Source of the DNA: an uncultured Spirochaetaceae bacterium
GTDB lineage: Bacteria; Spirochaetota; Spirochaetia; Treponematales; Treponemataceae
Direction of reading: 5' to 3'
DNA: 14,964 nucleotides
Assembly (NCBI GenBank): GCA_902796985.1
Contig: CADBRC010000037.1
Span: 1 to 14,964 of the forward strand
The stretch's first letter is position 1, and every line of letters begins with the position of its first letter. The position numbers and the translations under genes were made by a program. The notes under the pieces are model-generated. The model did no database searches. It was not told the DNA's origin and worked only from the letters and a program-made list of their open reading frames with translations. This document shows positions 6,605 through 13,548 of this stretch, one piece after another.

Positions 6605-9058
6605 ATGGACGCTTCAAAAAGATTTAAAACCTCCGTCCTCACGAAGATGCGGCAGGATGTCGCGGAAGCCGGACGAAACGAGGTCTTTTGGGCTGGCAGG
6701 ATAAACGAAGATGGCATTGTAACATCTGCCGAAGTCGGATCTCGCGGGAACATTAATTCCGTCATCGTCAACCCCAATACCGCACGGGCCGGGCACGTCC
6801 TTATACACAATCATCCTTCAGGTATCCTTGCTCCGAGCGAGGAAGATCAGGCTGTTGCGGAAAATGCGACCGACAGTTCTCTCGGCTTTTACATCGTCAA
6901 TAACGAGGTAAGCGATGTGTATGTCGTCTTGGAGCCGGTCAAGCCAAAGAAGACTGTGAAGCTGAATCCGGACCTGGCTGCCCGTTACATCTCCAAGGAC
7001 GGTCCCCTCGCCCAGAAGTCCGATGCATACGAGGAGCGTCCCAGTCAGATAGAGCTTCTGAAATCCGTCGTCAGTGCTTTCAACGAAAATCAGATAGGGG
7101 TGTTCGAGGCGGGTACCGGGGTCGGCAAAAGCTATGCCTACCTCATTCCTTCCCTCCTTTGGGCGGAGAGCAACAAAGAGCGGATTATCATATCAACGGG
7201 AACGATAAACCTGCAGCAGCAGCTCGTCGAGAAGGACATTCCCGCCGCAGAGAAAATTATAGGAAAGAAAATCAAGTACGTCTTGCTCAAGGGCCGGCAA
7301 AACTATGTCTGTCTGCGCCGTCTTACGGAGGCGGGCGAGGAGCGTGACCTCTTCTCCGAGGATCAGTCTGCATTCGATTCCATTGCGGCGTGGGCCAAGA
7401 GCAGTGCAACCGGAAGCCGCAGCGACATCAGCTGGATTCCGCCGGAAAACGTCTGGTCACGCGTCAACAGCGAAAGTGACGCATGCATGGGGGGAAAGTG
7501 TCCCTTCCGAGAGGACTGCTTTGTCATGAAGACCCGCAAGGAAGCAGCTGATGCGCTGATTATTGTCGTAAATCATCACCTGCTGTTTGCGGACATAGAG
7601 AGCAGGATGAACGGGGGCGGTTACGACGATACTGCCGTCCTGCCTCCTTACCGGAGGATCGTCTTTGACGAGGCGCACGGTATAGAGGACAGTGCAACCA
7701 GTTTCTTTTCGGAGTCCATCAACTCTTTTAAGCTAAAAAAACAGCTCAGGCTGCTTTACCGCACACGGAAAAGCAGTAAGGCAGGCTTGCTGATGACTGT
7801 CTCACTGCTGACAAATGATGATTCCTTCATCGCCAATACTGCCGCATCGGTCAAGTCAATTACTGACCGCATGGATGATTTAGACGAGACAGCCCTTTCC
7901 CTTCTGGATAGCTCCTATTCACAGAGGATCTCAGAGGCAACGGCTCCCTCTCTCGCATCTTTGTTTCCTGCTGCTACTGCCCTCAAAGAGGCTCTCGGAA
8001 ACCTGACGGGACTTCTGCACGAGACTCTGGACAATTTGAGCGATGACGACAAGGACGTTCCCGCCGTCTGGGAAACCAAGAGCGTGATGCGCCGTCTGGA
8101 GTCCTTCATCAAGCTGCTCAAAGATTTCGCGGAGTGGGACGAACATCCTGATAAGGTATTCTACTTTCAGAAGGAGCGTCTGCCTCCAAGAAAAGCGGGG
8201 GAAAGCCCGCTCTGCTTCGCGAGTTTTACGGCGACGCCCCTCGATGTTTCTCGCATGATGGCAGAAGGGGTCTTTACCCCGATGGATTCGGTGGTATGTA
8301 CGAGCGCGACGCTCAGGACAGGAGGGAGCTTTAGTTACTGGATGCGGCGGACGGGGGCAAACCTCGTGGAGGAGGACCGGTTGTCGCAGGCTCTGTTCGA
8401 ATCTCCCTTTCCCTACGGCAACAGGGTCCTTTTCGCCGTGCCTGGTGATGCACCTCTGCCCACGCAGGATTCCGTGAATTTCCAGACCTTTACCGATGAG
8501 GCGGTCCCCGAGCTGATAGAGGCCTCAGGGGGGAGGACGCTCGTCCTGTTTACCTCCTATGAATCCCTCCGTCAGACCTACACGAGCTGCCGGTCACGAC
8601 TGGAGAAAGCGGGCATAACATGTTTTAAGCAGGGGGATGACGACCGATTCCGCCTCTTGGAAAGCTTTAAAGAAGACAGAACAAGCTGCCTCTTCGCAAC
8701 TTCAAGTTTCTGGGAAGGGGTGGATGTGCCCGGCGAGAGCCTGAGTCAGGTCATCATCGTCAAACTCCCCTTCCCCGTTCCTTCAGATCCGGTTTTCGCT
8801 GCCCGGAGCGAGGCAATCGAGAAAAAAGGAGGTTCCTCTTTCATGGAACTGAGCGTCCCCGATGCGGTGATAAAGTTCCGTCAGGGCTTCGGCCGCCTGA
8901 TGAGGCGGAGCGATGACAAGGGGGTTATTGTCGTGTTGGACAAGCGGATAATCACAAAGCCCTACGGCAGGGTATTCATTTCCAGCGTCCCCGAGACCCG
9001 CAGAATGGCTAATCCGCTCGAGCAGATTGTCTCGGCGGAAAGGCGCTTCTGGGCCTGA
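6605..9058 (+). CDS. RadC-like JAMM domain fused to DinG/XPD iron-sulfur helicase
   Basis: This 817-residue protein has two parts. Residues 1-120 resemble the RadC-type JAB/MPN metalloprotease-like domain, with a complete JAMM ligand set: E26, H68 and H70 in HNHPSG, S78 and D81 in PSEED. The rest is a superfamily 2 DinG/XPD helicase: Walker A AGTGVGKS (169-176), four iron-sulfur cysteines C236, C294, C299 and C305 (CMGGKCPFREDC), DEAH (355-358), CTSATL near 563, SSFWEGVDVPGES near 700 and motif VI QGFGRLMR (760-767). DinG enzymes unwind 5'-3' DNA, D-loops and RNA-DNA hybrids in repair. In Firmicutes DinG is instead fused to a DnaQ-type exonuclease, so a JAMM partner is unusual. The ATG at 6605 lacks a ribosome site; an in-frame TTG at 6578 would add nine residues and lies 8 nt after AGG in a purine-rich stretch. 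The start is therefore uncertain. Confidence 0.9.
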   Translation: MDASKRFKTSVLTKMRQDVAEAGRNEVFWAGRINEDGIVTSAEVGSRGNINSVIVNPNTARAGHVLIHNHPSGILAPSEEDQAVAENATDSSLGFYIVNNEVSDVYVVLEPVKPKKTVKLNPDLAARYISKDGPLAQKSDAYEERPSQIELLKSVVSAFNENQIGVFEAGTGVGKSYAYLIPSLLWAESNKERIIISTGTINLQQQLVEKDIPAAEKIIGKKIKYVLLKGRQNYVCLRRLTEAGEERDLFSEDQSAFDSIAAWAKSSATGSRSDISWIPPENVWSRVNSESDACMGGKCPFREDCFVMKTRKEAADALIIVVNHHLLFADIESRMNGGGYDDTAVLPPYRRIVFDEAHGIEDSATSFFSESINSFKLKKQLRLLYRTRKSSKAGLLMTVSLLTNDDSFIANTAASVKSITDRMDDLDETALSLLDSSYSQRISEATAPSLASLFPAATALKEALGNLTGLLHETLDNLSDDDKDVPAVWETKSVMRRLESFIKLLKDFAEWDEHPDKVFYFQKERLPPRKAGESPLCFASFTATPLDVSRMMAEGVFTPMDSVVCTSATLRTGGSFSYWMRRTGANLVEEDRLSQALFESPFPYGNRVLFAVPGDAPLPTQDSVNFQTFTDEAVPELIEASGGRTLVLFTSYESLRQTYTSCRSRLEKAGITCFKQGDDDRFRLLESFKEDRTSCLFATSSFWEGVDVPGESLSQVIIVKLPFPVPSDPVFAARSEAIEKKGGSSFMELSVPDAVIKFRQGFGRLMRRSDDKGVIVVLDKRIITKPYGRVFISSVPETRRMANPLEQIVSAERRFWA

Positions 9059-9064
9059 AGATTC

Positions 9065-9093
9065 TGGACAGAGAGGCATTTCTTCTATATAAT
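9065..9093 (+). promoter_or_regulatory. Near-consensus promoter of plsC, predicted leaderless
   Basis: TGGACA (9065-9070, 5/6) and perfect TATAAT (9088-9093) are exactly 17 bp apart. The plsC ATG starts 7 nt after the -10 box, at the predicted transcription start itself. No ribosome site lies in the 20 nt before the ATG. Confidence 0.75.
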
Positions 9094-9099
9094 GCTGTA

Positions 9100-9843
9100 A
9101 TGCTTAGCATCCTAACGATTATTTGCCTGTTCAGCATCGTCGCTTTCCCGACTCTTATGCTGACGATATGCTATCCGTTCAGCCACAGGGCCGCACTCTT
9201 CTGGTCAAATTATATAACCAACACATGCGCGAGGCAGGTGTTTGCGGTGTTGGGCTTTTACATGGGCTTCAATCTTGACGCAGACAAAAAAAGCAGGAAG
9301 AATTTACCCGAGCAGTTCCTCATCCTGTCCAATCATCAGAGTCTGATGGATATCGTGGTCTACTTGGTTTATTTTGGAGACAAGAAAGTCCGCTTTGTTG
9401 CAAAGGACTCGCTTTCTAAAGTCCCGATGGTTGGTAAAATGCTCAAGAGTCAGGGACACTGCATGATTCCCCGCAAGGGAAGCCCCATGCAGGCGATGGA
9501 GACGCTCAGAAATTTCGGCAGCAGGGTCAATGATGACCCGCAGATCCTGCCCTTGATTTTCCCGGAGGGAACACGAAGCAAAGACGGCAAGCTGGGAAAG
9601 TTCTATGCGGCTGGATTCCGCATGGTAGAGAACACTGTTAAGCTGCCCGTGGTAGTCTGTGCTCTTGACGGCGGGTGGAAGTTGTCGCATATTCTCCGCA
9701 TACTGCGGAACCTTTCCAAGGGAGCCTATCAAGTCAAGGTCCTCAAAGTCTATGACAGCCCCAAGGGGAAAGAAGAGGAAAAACAGATACTTGCAGAAGC
9801 TTCGGAGCTCATAGGCGCGCAGCTCAAAGAGTGGCGGGGCTGA
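9100..9843 (+). CDS. plsC: 1-acyl-sn-glycerol-3-phosphate acyltransferase
   Basis: This 247-residue membrane protein transfers an acyl chain to lysophosphatidic acid, giving phosphatidic acid for phospholipid synthesis. The HX4D catalytic motif is NHQSLMD (H79, D84), and the glycerol-phosphate-binding motif is FPEGTRS (154-160). A conserved IPRKGS segment lies at 123-128 and a VPM/VGKML segment at 108-115. An N-terminal hydrophobic helix (about residues 2-25) anchors it to the inner membrane. Its length is typical of bacterial PlsC. There is no Shine-Dalgarno site; a near-perfect promoter places the transcription start on the ATG. It begins 41 bp after the JAMM-DinG gene yet appears to have its own promoter. 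It converges with the YraN-family gene, with 5 bp between the stop codons. Substrate specificity within the family is not resolved. Confidence 0.92.
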   Translation: MLSILTIICLFSIVAFPTLMLTICYPFSHRAALFWSNYITNTCARQVFAVLGFYMGFNLDADKKSRKNLPEQFLILSNHQSLMDIVVYLVYFGDKKVRFVAKDSLSKVPMVGKMLKSQGHCMIPRKGSPMQAMETLRNFGSRVNDDPQILPLIFPEGTRSKDGKLGKFYAAGFRMVENTVKLPVVVCALDGGWKLSHILRILRNLSKGAYQVKVLKVYDSPKGKEEEKQILAEASELIGAQLKEWRG

Positions 9844-9848
9844 TTAAT

Positions 9849-10232
9849 CTAAAGAATCCCGGATTCCGAGAAAGCAGATTTCATGTGGCAAATACTCTCA
9901 AGTCCTGGTACATCGAGGGCGATTACATCAAAGCGAATGAGGCATGATGAGTATTCGGGATGTTCAAAAAGAAAATATTTTGCTGTCCTGATTATCCGGC
10001 TTCTCTTTCGGGAGCCGAGCTCGCTTGCAAGGGTTTCGGCAGTTCCGCCCGGTAAGGACTTTACCTCAACGAAGACAAGGCTCTCCCCTTCCCGGGCAAT
10101 GATATCTATCTCCCCTCCCTTCATACGGTAATTACGGGTAATAATCTCGAATCCCTTTTCTGAAAGGTATGCGGCGGCTTTGTCCTCGCCCTCCCTGCCC
10201 TTCTTAAAGGTTGACTGCTGAGCAGGGGGCAA
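9849..10232 (-). CDS. yraN: YraN family (UPF0102) endonuclease-like protein
   Basis: This 127-residue protein matches the YraN/UPF0102 family, which has a restriction-endonuclease-like fold related to Holliday-junction resolvases but no settled function. The family core is visible: GREGEDKAAAYLSEKGFEII (residues 12-31), then RNYRMKGGEIDIIAREGESL with the GEIDII acidic site (40-45) and FVEVK (54-58), the D/E-x-K nuclease-like motif. The start is TTG (complement of 10230-10232), 3 nt after the stop codon of the upstream flgN-like gene. A CGGAG ribosome site lies about 9 nt before it, inside that gene's end, which supports translational coupling. Its 3' end converges with plsC. Confidence 0.88.
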   Translation of the reverse strand: MPPAQQSTFKKGREGEDKAAAYLSEKGFEIITRNYRMKGGEIDIIAREGESLVFVEVKSLPGGTAETLASELGSRKRSRIIRTAKYFLFEHPEYSSCLIRFDVIALDVPGLESICHMKSAFSESGIL

Positions 10233-10235
10233 AAC

Positions 10236-10946
10236 TTAGAACTCCGTGTTGACGAGCATGCTGCCAAATTCGCCCTTGACTTTGTTCCCGTGGGCGGAAT
10301 AGGCTGAGTACTCGGAAGATTCCTTCTGATAACATTCTTCCAGAACTTTCCCGATGAAGTCCTTTGTCGTTCCAACATAGGTGCGGAGAGCTTCGTTCTC
10401 CACCTTGCTCCGGGTCAGTTTGCCGCGCAGACTCGTGAAAACGGGTTCTACGTCTTTCTGGAGATAGAGCTTCCTGTTACCACCGACAAGTTTTTCCCGC
10501 TCTTCGTCCAAAATGACAAAGTTGTCGCTCAGTTTTCGGAGACGGTCCAGGGTCTCCTGCAGGCTGTCCCAGTTCCGTTTCTTGACATCCTTGTGGAGTT
10601 TTCCCTGCTCCTTAAGAATGTTATCCAGCAGGGCATCCTCGGTTTTCAGAACTTCAAGGAGCTTCGCGCTTCCTGTCTGAGCGGCCGCATTTGAGTCGCT
10701 CTCTTTGGAGGCATCGTTTGCTGTGCCGGATGATTCCGTTGCCGTACCGGTCGCTTCTCCGGATAATCCTTTCAGAAACGCGGCATTGCGTTCGTGAATC
10801 CTCTTGGCGGCCAGATCCTCCGTAAGAGAATCACTCCCTGCTCCTGACGTGGCCGGTGATGCGGGGACTTTTACTCCTGTCACAGGCGAGGCAGGTGAAG
10901 GAGACCGAAAGGCTTCCTTCACCGCCTTCATAAAACTCATCTTCAT
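10236..10946 (-). CDS. Coiled-coil protein, possible FlgN-type flagellar chaperone
   Basis: This 236-residue protein has no signal peptide. Residues 15-95 are a low-complexity Ser/Ala/Thr/Gly region. Residues 96-236 are strongly helical: LLEVLKTEDALLDNILKEQG, then NWDSLQETLDRLRKLSDNF and LDEEREKLVGG, ending in ENEALRTYVGTTKDFIGKVL and SSEYSAYSAHG. The pattern of leucine-rich helices, the ExR segment and a final N-x2-L...F-x-Y-x-x-x-G end resembles FlgN, the chaperone for hook-associated proteins FlgK and FlgL, but the match is by pattern only. The long N-terminal extension is unusual for FlgN (about 140 residues). Start uncertain: the ATG at 10944-10946 lies 3 nt after AAGGGA, while a second ATG (10938-10940) is better spaced. 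It is followed closely by yraN and is divergent from the M28 gene. Confidence 0.5.
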   Translation of the reverse strand: MKMSFMKAVKEAFRSPSPASPVTGVKVPASPATSGAGSDSLTEDLAAKRIHERNAAFLKGLSGEATGTATESSGTANDASKESDSNAAAQTGSAKLLEVLKTEDALLDNILKEQGKLHKDVKKRNWDSLQETLDRLRKLSDNFVILDEEREKLVGGNRKLYLQKDVEPVFTSLRGKLTRSKVENEALRTYVGTTKDFIGKVLEECYQKESSEYSAYSAHGNKVKGEFGSMLVNTEF

Positions 10947-10982
10947 TTATCCCTTCCCACGAGAAAATTATTTCTCTCCTCC

Positions 10983-11011
10983 ATTATCGAAAAAAACAGG
11001 GATGGGGTTAA
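10983..11011 (-). promoter_or_regulatory. Putative promoter of the flgN-like gene
   Basis: On the minus strand TTAACC (11006-11011, 4/6) and GATAAT (10983-10988, 5/6) are 17 bp apart. The predicted start near 10976 leaves a leader of about 30 nt with a purine-rich ribosome site. The -35 box is 8 bp from the -35 box of the divergent M28 promoter. Confidence 0.5.
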
Positions 11012-11019
11012 GGTAAATA

Positions 11020-11048
11020 TTGCAAAATACTGTAACTGCCCTTATACT
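11020..11048 (+). promoter_or_regulatory. Putative promoter of the M28 peptidase gene, predicted leaderless
   Basis: TTGCAA (11020-11025, 4/6) and TATACT (11043-11048, 5/6) are 17 bp apart. The ATG at 11055 is 7 nt after the -10 box, at the expected transcription start. No Shine-Dalgarno site is present. Confidence 0.6.
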
Positions 11049-11054
11049 GTAGGT

Positions 11055-11954
11055 ATGGACTTCCTTCCAGAAGAATTCAAGGCATACATTGCGCCTGGCG
11101 CGGACAGATCGGGCATCCTTCAAACCTACCTGCATGACAGAGGGGTTGACTCTGCTATAGCCGCCATAGACGGCAGGCAGCACATACTCGTGCAGTTTGA
11201 CAGCCGCTTCTACAACCCCCAGTTCAAGATAAAGACTGTCATTGCTCACTACGACAGGGTGGAAGGCAGTCCTGGTGCGAATGATAACAGTGCGGCCAAC
11301 TTTCAGATAGCGGACTGGGCGGCGGAACTTGCCAAGTGGCAGGGCTTCCATAATGTTAGAATTTTCTTTACGGACGGCGAGGAATTAGGCTGGAGTAATG
11401 GGGCGCTCCAGCAGGGAGCCTACGGAATCGCGAATGTGTTCAAGCGCTTGGGCATAACGAACGATGACATCTACGTCTTTGACTCCTGCGGGAGAGGTGA
11501 GGTTCCGATTCTTGCACGGACGGCTCTGCCTCCAAAAGTTCCTGCGGGGTTTGCGAAAGCTTTTGGTGATCTCTATTCCCGCACACAGGAGCTTCTGAGG
11601 CGGGCCTGCCCTGGACGGTGGATGAGTCTGCCCGTTCCCTACAGCGACAATGCCTCTTTCCTCGCATGTGGTATTCCTGCCGTCGCCCTCACGATGCTGC
11701 CCGCACAGGAGGCTTCACTTTATGCGCGGGAACTGGTGAACAGCAAGAACCTTGAGGCGCAGGTGATGAACCGGGAGGCAAGCAAACAGAAAAGGCTTTC
11801 TGGTGAACAGCCAGATTTCTCTTATAAGGAGCGGATTCCCCGCACCTGGAGGCTCTTCCATACGCCGAATGACAACATGGAAAGCCTTAGCAAAGAGAGC
11901 TGGAGGATAATGCACAACATACTGACAAGCCTTGCGGAGGCAAAGGCAATCTGA
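11055..11954 (+). CDS. M28-family zinc peptidase-like protein
   Basis: This 299-residue protein has the two-metal aminopeptidase pattern of peptidase family M28. Likely ligands appear in order: H65 (AHYDR), bridging D77 (SPGANDNSA), catalytic E109 with metal ligand E110 (TDGEELG), D198 (PYSDNASF) and H269 (FHTPND). All expected positions are filled, so an active enzyme removing N-terminal residues or cleaving a related amide is plausible. There is no signal peptide or membrane segment, so it is probably cytoplasmic, whereas many M28 enzymes are secreted. The substrate is unknown; glutaminyl-cyclase-like relatives share this fold. The gene lacks a ribosome site and starts at the predicted transcription start. 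It ends 3 bp from the convergent lipoprotein gene. Confidence 0.82.
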   Translation: MDFLPEEFKAYIAPGADRSGILQTYLHDRGVDSAIAAIDGRQHILVQFDSRFYNPQFKIKTVIAHYDRVEGSPGANDNSAANFQIADWAAELAKWQGFHNVRIFFTDGEELGWSNGALQQGAYGIANVFKRLGITNDDIYVFDSCGRGEVPILARTALPPKVPAGFAKAFGDLYSRTQELLRRACPGRWMSLPVPYSDNASFLACGIPAVALTMLPAQEASLYARELVNSKNLEAQVMNREASKQKRLSGEQPDFSYKERIPRTWRLFHTPNDNMESLSKESWRIMHNILTSLAEAKAI

Positions 11955-11957
11955 TGA

Positions 11958-12704
11958 CTAGAAATTGTCTGAGGTTGAAACAGGGACAGAGCCGAGATGA
12001 ACGGCTCCGCTGTATGACTTTGTTCCGTCTGCCGTGTCCTCCCCGACTGTCACGGCGTAAACATCTATGTAATAGGTATCTTTGACCGTTGCTGATGAGG
12101 CATTGTAATCCGAATCCGATGCGGCAGGCACAGGGTTGGAGGAGTCCCTGCCGAAGTCGAAGCCATAGCTGGAGTTTATGTTGCGGCGGGGTGCTCCTAT
12201 TACCGTGGCAGAGTTTTCGTACTTTGTCATGGCGGATGAGGACGTGCAGATGACAGCTTTGTAGTCGGGGCTGTTCGATGTATTGTAGTCGGCAAGGCGA
12301 ATGTAGGCGTACACGTCGCTCTCCTGTATCAGGGGAGCGGGAGCTGCCCCGTCCTCCAGATTCAGGGTCTTGTAACCATAGCTGATAAGCGAATCCCTTC
12401 TGGATGAGTCCGGTACGGCTTCGAGAGAGGTGATCCGATTTTGCAAGAGGGAAGTGTTGTTATAGATTTTGTAATATACCTCTGTCCCCAAGTAGGAGAA
12501 GGTGCCGGTACTGGTGTCTTCGGCCGTCCTGAAGCAGAAAAAATGAAGAGCTTTATCCGCGCTTCCATGGCTGGGACTTGTTCCAACTATAGAAGGCGAA
12601 TCAACGTAGTAGGATGTCTCCAACCCACAAGAGAAAAACAGCAGGGAACAGAGGCAGGAAAAGAGGAAAGCAATAATCTTTCTCTGAAGCGTTTGAACGC
12701 CCAT
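11958..12704 (-). CDS. Putative lipoprotein of unknown function
   Basis: This 248-residue protein starts MGVQTLQRKIIAF, with two basic residues, a hydrophobic stretch (10-24) and LLFFSC with the candidate lipidated cysteine at C26. Phenylalanines at -2 and -3 break the strict E. coli lipobox but suit the relaxed spirochaete version. After C26 comes GLETSYYVDSPS. The mature part is rich in Ser, Thr, Tyr and Asp, with no motif I recognise, and seems beta-rich. The open frame extends further upstream, but the ATG at 12702-12704 has an excellent AAGGAGG site 5 nt away and a proper signal peptide begins there. It lies 19 nt downstream of the TPR gene and is probably co-transcribed, so the two may act together at the cell envelope. 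Confidence 0.75.
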   Translation of the reverse strand: MGVQTLQRKIIAFLFSCLCSLLFFSCGLETSYYVDSPSIVGTSPSHGSADKALHFFCFRTAEDTSTGTFSYLGTEVYYKIYNNTSLLQNRITSLEAVPDSSRRDSLISYGYKTLNLEDGAAPAPLIQESDVYAYIRLADYNTSNSPDYKAVICTSSSAMTKYENSATVIGAPRRNINSSYGFDFGRDSSNPVPAASDSDYNASSATVKDTYYIDVYAVTVGEDTADGTKSYSGAVHLGSVPVSTSDNF

Positions 12705-12723
12705 TTCCGCCTCCTTGCTGAGG

Positions 12724-13434
12724 CTATTCCAGCTTGCCGGATGCCTTGAGGGCGATAAGGCGGCTGTGGGCGAGTTTGGTAAACTCGTCACCAGAATACG
12801 TGTCGATTATCTTCTGGTAGGATTCTTTGGCCTTGGCAAAATCTGAGAGGGCCTCGCTGATGCGGCCCAAGTTGAACAGGGCGTGAGGAGCCAGATAGAA
12901 GTTATCTTTGCCCGCTGCAGTCTCGTAATAGCCTGCAGCCCCCTGGTTGTCACCCAGTTCCTCGGCACAGACGGCTGCATTGTAATAGCAGATGCCCGCC
13001 GTATAATGCTTTTCACCGGCAGCGGCAGCCTTGAGGTAGCAATCTTTTGCGGTTCCCCAGTCCTTTTTCTGGAAGTAGATGTCAGCGGCCAGCATATTGG
13101 CCCTTGCCCCGACTACGCCCCCCTTGCCAAGGTAGGCTGAAAGTCCTGTAAGCGCGGTATCCTGCCTTGCAGAAAGGTCAGAGTCCGACAAGTCCGTGCT
13201 GTTCTTGGTGAGGGCATACTCTACCGTGTCCAGAGCGGCCAAATCCTTCTTGCGCGTGGAATCCGCAATGCCGAACACGATGCAGAGTGCAACGGCAGCG
13301 GCGGCGAGAAGCCCTATAAGGGCAAGGAGGGGAACGCGGTTCCTCATCATGAAGGACTCTATCTTTTCCTGAGCCCCCTTCTTCTCTTCCTTGCCTGCTT
13401 TTCCGCTACCCAACGTAAGAACATTCGATGCCAT
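12724..13434 (-). CDS. Membrane-anchored tetratricopeptide-repeat protein
   Basis: This 236-residue protein has a charged cytoplasmic N-terminus (1-32), one membrane helix (about 34-56, PLLALIGLLAAAAVALCIVF) and a helical C-terminal domain. From about residue 110 this shows TPR-like helix pairs, with A/G/Y/A spacing in DWGTAKDCYLKAAAAG, YYNAAVCAEELGDNQGAAGY, HALFNLGRISEALSDFAKA and a last SYQKIIDTY unit. TPR arrays bind partner proteins; the YfgM-like topology suggests an envelope scaffold, but no partner is identified. AGGGAG lies 8 nt before the ATG. A perfect consensus promoter drives the gene, suggesting high expression. It is followed by the lipoprotein gene in the same direction. Confidence 0.85.
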   Translation of the reverse strand: MASNVLTLGSGKAGKEEKKGAQEKIESFMMRNRVPLLALIGLLAAAAVALCIVFGIADSTRKKDLAALDTVEYALTKNSTDLSDSDLSARQDTALTGLSAYLGKGGVVGARANMLAADIYFQKKDWGTAKDCYLKAAAAGEKHYTAGICYYNAAVCAEELGDNQGAAGYYETAAGKDNFYLAPHALFNLGRISEALSDFAKAKESYQKIIDTYSGDEFTKLAHSRLIALKASGKLE

Positions 13435-13477
13435 TTATAAAACTCCCTAAAAATGCTTGCTAAAAATGTTGGGAACT

Positions 13478-13506
13478 ATTATATAGAAAAGTTTTTCCTT
13501 TGTCAA
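13478..13506 (-). promoter_or_regulatory. Perfect-consensus sigma-70 promoter of the TPR-lipoprotein operon
   Basis: On the minus strand TTGACA (13501-13506) and TATAAT (13478-13483) match consensus at all 12 positions with a 17-bp spacer. The predicted start near 13471 gives a leader of about 37 nt carrying the AGGGAG site. Confidence 0.85.
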
Positions 13507-13512
13507 AGGACG

Positions 13513-13541
13513 TTTACAACGGCGGCTTTTTTCTATATAAT
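13513..13541 (+). promoter_or_regulatory. Near-consensus promoter of sufU, predicted leaderless
   Basis: TTTACA (13513-13518, 5/6) and perfect TATAAT (13536-13541) are 17 bp apart. The ATG at 13549 is 8 nt past the -10 box. The -35 box is separated by 6 bp from the -35 box of the divergent TPR promoter. Confidence 0.75.
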
Positions 13542-13548
13542 GCCTCGC

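Noticed and set aside
9854..9866. Small palindrome GAATC-CCG-GATTC near the plsC/yraN convergence
   Set aside because: The stem is 5 bp with a 3-nt loop inside coding sequence and a weak T-rich tail; too small to claim as a terminator.
13453..13548. Upstream extension of the sufU frame by 32 codons
   Set aside because: It covers both divergent promoters, shows no family homology and would precede the predicted transcription start.
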